From Pseudomonadales bacterium (lineage in GTDB: Bacteria > Pseudomonadota > Gammaproteobacteria > Pseudomonadales > Pseudohongiellaceae), in contig JAITMI010000174.1 of assembly GCA_031277435.1 (NCBI GenBank), positions 1 through 8,201 of the forward strand: a stretch of 8,201 nt of DNA. The letters run 5' to 3'. A program made the translations under genes and the position numbers. Below the pieces are notes generated by a model. The model made no database searches. It saw only the letters and a program-made list of their open reading frames with translations, and had not been told where the DNA came from. Positions 6,493 through 8,201 of the stretch are shown one piece after another. Each line of letters begins with the position of its first letter. Position 1 is the first letter of the stretch.

Positions 6493-6829
6493 TGGATAGC
6501 CGTCTACCTTACGGCCTTGCGGACGTCTACTTGATTGAATCGCTTGACGGTACGCGCGTGGCGCCGACGGAAGCCCAGGGGGTTGTCGCAAAAGCCCCGC
6601 CCCGTCATTCTGCGCGGAGCGAAGCGCAGTCGCAGAATCCACTAAAGCCGCAGAGTCCGGCACCGCATGGATTCCGCGACTGCGCGCGGAATGACAGCGG
6701 AGAAATAAACAGAGCCATGTAACCTTGGCTTGCTACCGCGCATGAACGACGCGCTACGCGACTGGCTCAAGACTCATCCGGTGGCGTAGACCGGAGCTTT
6801 CTTGCGGCGCTCTGATAATCAGCGGGAAA
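6493..6829. other. Stretch without a recognisable gene, between higA and the XRE fragment
   Basis: Outside the REP-like pair at 6604-6695 I see no gene. An open frame at 6489-6722 runs through the palindromes and has no family features. A 15-codon frame from ATG 6742 (MNDALRDWLKTHPVA, stop at 6787-6789) is preceded by an in-frame TAA at 6706 and could be the tail of a lost gene, but I cannot place it. The base composition matches the high-GC half. Confidence 0.5.
6604..6695. repeat. Inverted pair of REP-like palindromes (BIME-like)
   Basis: The left unit (6604-6641) begins GTCATTCTGCGC and ends TCGCAGAATCCA. The right unit (6668-6695) is its near reverse complement, beginning TGGATTCCGCG and ending GCGCGGAATGAC. 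Each unit is also a hairpin: ATTCTGCG pairs with CGCAGAAT on the left, and ATTCCGCG pairs with CGCGGAAT on the right across a six-base loop. The left unit carries ten extra bases (6616-6625) in its loop relative to the right. A 26-base spacer separates them. This is the layout of paired REP sequences mobilised in trans by RAYT transposases, or of a small MITE. No transposase is present in the window. Confidence 0.75.
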
Positions 6830-6994
6830 TCATCTAAGCAGCCCATCCAACACCTTTCCGGCTTTTACGCCGCACGCTGCACACCAGCGAGCAAACAGCA
6901 GCACATCAATGTAATTTTCACCGCGTTCCAGTTTGGAAACATAGGACTGCCCGACGCCTAGCGCTTCCGCCATATCCGTCTGTGTCAGCTGGCG
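6830..6994 (-). pseudogene. 5'-truncated XRE-family repressor fragment
   Basis: The minus strand encodes 54 residues to a TGA at 6830-6832. They begin RQLTQTDMAEALGVGQSYVS and continue KLERGENYIDVLLFARWC, a clear XRE helix-turn-helix (LTQ.DMA..LGV.QSYVSKLERGE) with a short C-terminal helix of the kind seen in repressors of 70-80 residues. About 15-20 residues of the first helix and the start codon are missing. Upstream the frame stays open only to a TGA near 7042 without an ATG, and the residues there lose all resemblance to the family. Similarity stops at about 6994, where an unrelated plus-strand coding remnant begins. An internal ATG (6973) would give a protein lacking most of helix 1, so function is doubtful. 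Confidence 0.72.
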
Positions 6995-7385
6995 CCACCG
7001 TGTGCAACATCGCCCTGCGTAATCGCAACGCCGCTGAATTGGCCGCGTTCATGGTGGGCAAGGCGGTGGGCAGCACCAATAATATGGAGGAGGGCGCGCC
7101 AGCCGATTCGCCGGTTGGCCCGATGAATCCTCAAGACTGCGAGCCTTTCAATCTGTCCGGTCTAGGCAATGCCAATCAAGCCGCCAAGGATTGGATTCTC
7201 GGCGAGCGAGATAAATGGATCGTGCGCGAATTGTACCAGGGTTTCGCGGAACTTTTGTTCACTACCCCTTCGCTGGCATCGGCGGTAGTAGCGGCACCAG
7301 GGACGTGTGGGAATGGTTCGGCGAATTGAACTTGCCACTTTGGCAATCGGACACGGGACAGTTGCTCGGTTCGCGAGTTGGATAA
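6995..7385 (+). pseudogene. Truncated, frameshifted coding remnant of unknown family
   Basis: Protein-like sequence starts at the junction with the XRE fragment. One frame reads ATVCNIALRNRNAAELAAF and continues through PMNPQDCEPFNLSGLGNANQ and DWILGERDKWIVREL to about 7240, then turns low-complexity and stops at 7329. A second frame, open from 7215 to TAA at 7383-7385, reads FVHYPFAGIGGSSGTRDVW and WEWFGELNLPLWQSDTGQ, which looks like real protein. I infer one gene with a frame change between about 7205 and 7260. Its 5' end is missing: the only start is a GTG (6982) lying inside the XRE fragment. I do not recognise the family. It could be the C-terminal part of a larger exported or toxin-type protein, since two small exported-protein genes follow, but nothing visible proves that. 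Confidence 0.5.
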
Positions 7386-7455
7386 GACGAGTGCTTACCT
7401 TTTCTGCGGGAGGGGGGTACACTCCGGCAACAACTATCTGATGGAGTGTTTCAAT

Positions 7456-7830
7456 ATGTCGAAATTTATTGTGACTTTTGTGCTTTTGGTGTGTGCCGGT
7501 TTTTCCTCAGCCGCAACGATTGAGGAAGAAAATCACACAGGAATTTGGCAGGCGCAGGGTGATTTCAGCGATTTTGGTTACTTTATTATCCAGGAAAAGA
7601 TGGGGCAGGTAGTGGTAATAGCGCTCGCAGGTATTGAGCAGAGCGGGGATACGCTACGGTTTTCGTATGTCGGGGATACAGAAAGTTACATAGTATCCAG
7701 ATTGACAGACGATTTAGATTTTTACTATCGTCTGAGACTTGAATTTAAATCGCCAGAAGACGGAGTGGTGTATCCATACTGCGCTACGTGTAATACTGCC
7801 ATAGTGGTGCAGATAAAGAGGGTCTTTTAA
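7456..7830 (+). CDS. Small exported protein with C-terminal CxxC, unknown function
   Basis: The product is 124 residues. Residues 1-19 are a typical Sec signal peptide (MSKFIVTFVLLVCAGFSSA); the Cys at 13 does not sit in a good lipobox. The mature part is beta-rich, with alternating hydrophobics (QVVVIALAGI, TLRFSYVGD, YYRLRLEFKS) and a CATC motif at 109-112 near the C-terminus. It could form a small lipocalin-like or beta-sandwich fold with a disulfide or metal site, but I do not recognise the family. I chose the ATG at 7456 because GGAG lies nine bases upstream and the leader starts there; in-frame ATG 7441 and TTG 7378 only add non-leader residues. A weak -10-like TACACT (7418-7423) with a poor -35 precedes it. 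Base composition is visibly more AT-rich than genes to the left, which points to transfer. The next gene starts 45 nt downstream in the same direction. Confidence 0.75.
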   Translation: MSKFIVTFVLLVCAGFSSAATIEEENHTGIWQAQGDFSDFGYFIIQEKMGQVVVIALAGIEQSGDTLRFSYVGDTESYIVSRLTDDLDFYYRLRLEFKSPEDGVVYPYCATCNTAIVVQIKRVF

Positions 7831-7875
7831 ATGTCTTTTATAGACTAAAAATATTGGTTATCTGTGGAGAATGTT

Positions 7876-8201
7876 ATGAAAAATAAGTATTTTTTGCTGG
7901 TGATGAAATTTCTTATGTTGATGCTTATGTTTCAACCTGCTTCCTCTCAGGAAGATCTTGATTATAGGTTTAAGTATAAAAATATTGGAATTCGGGATTT
8001 TGCGCCAAATTATGGGCCATATTACGCTGGGGCAGCAGCTGATATTGCGACTTACACTGGGCTGACTTTCTATCTATCAAGTAATCAAACTTGGTTGCCG
8101 CCGTATTCGGGTGATGTTGCATTTGAAGAGGCTGACTATGGGGCCAACGGCCATATAGGGCTTTCCGAAGTGTATAATCTATATCATCAACCTTGTGTTG
8201 A
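7876..8201 (+). CDS. Exported protein, 5' part only; possibly matrixin-like metalloprotease
   Basis: The frame opens at ATG 7876 with GGAG six bases upstream and is still open at the window end (108 codons seen). Residues 1-25 are a signal peptide (hydrophobic FLMLMLMFQPASS, cleavage near SSQ). The mature start includes YKNIGIRDFAPNYGPYYAGA, then IATYTGLTFYLSS and FEEADYGANGHIGLSEVYNL. The order (substrate-entry strands, a W, then an E.DYG..G..G block) reminds me of the N-terminal half of matrixin-like zinc proteases, whose HExxH would lie beyond 8201. This is a tentative resemblance, since no catalytic motif is inside the window. It is AT-rich like its upstream neighbour, with which it probably shares a transcript. 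Confidence 0.7.
   Translation, partial: MKNKYFLLVMKFLMLMLMFQPASSQEDLDYRFKYKNIGIRDFAPNYGPYYAGAAADIATYTGLTFYLSSNQTWLPPYSGDVAFEEADYGANGHIGLSEVYNLYHQPCV

Noticed and set aside
6489..6722. 77-codon plus-strand frame after higA
   Set aside because: It overlaps the higA end and reads through both REP-like palindromes; no ribosome site or family features support it.
7162..7422. 86-codon minus-strand frame
   Set aside because: It lies opposite the frameshifted remnant, lacks domain features and has no leader or good ribosome site.
7395..7423. TTACCT-17-TACACT as a promoter for the 124-residue exported protein
   Set aside because: Spacing is right but the -35 matches only three of six and the -10 four of six, too weak to list as a site.

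Overview
The window looks like a chromosome segment of a high-GC Gram-negative bacterium, most likely a gammaproteobacterium. The basis is the Sec and Tat export signals, the HigA antitoxin, and a DUF1592/DUF1552/ankyrin gene set that I recall from environmental Gammaproteobacteria; taxonomy is inference. It has two halves. Bases 1 to about 6050 are compact, high-GC, minus-strand genes. Bases from about 6050 to 8201 are an accessory patchwork of a decayed toxin gene, an orphan antitoxin, a repeat element, two gene fragments and a clearly lower-GC stretch with two small exported proteins.

Minus-strand block, in order of transcription: (1) 5506-6024 encodes an exported GlcG/HbpS-family protein, followed by a strong hairpin (5474-5499) and a 13-bp tandem repeat (5431-5464). 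(2) A plausible sigma70 promoter (5385-5413) precedes a tightly packed three-gene unit: a diheme planctomycete-type cytochrome-domain protein of the DUF1592 set (2853-5327), a Tat-exported DUF1552 protein with the HXXSHH motif (1573-2850), and an exported ankyrin-repeat protein (27-1571). The gaps between them are 2 nt and 1 nt, so they are very probably co-transcribed and translationally coupled. All three products are predicted to leave the cytoplasm, two by Sec and one by Tat. No biochemical role is established that I know of, so this trio is the best candidate here for an undescribed system.

Accessory half, plus strand unless noted: a relic of a HigB toxin (about 6087-6196) overlaps the start of an intact higA (6193-6492). 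A roughly 340-nt stretch without a recognisable gene carries a pair of inverted REP-like palindromes (6604-6695). A 5'-truncated XRE repressor fragment on the minus strand (6830-6994) abuts, at a sharp junction, a 5'-truncated and frameshifted plus-strand fragment of unknown family (6995-7385). Two AT-richer genes follow: a 124-residue exported protein with a C-terminal CxxC (7456-7830), and the first 108 codons of another exported protein (7876-8201, running off the window), possibly the start of a matrixin-like metalloprotease. The accumulation of fragments suggests a site of repeated insertion and deletion.
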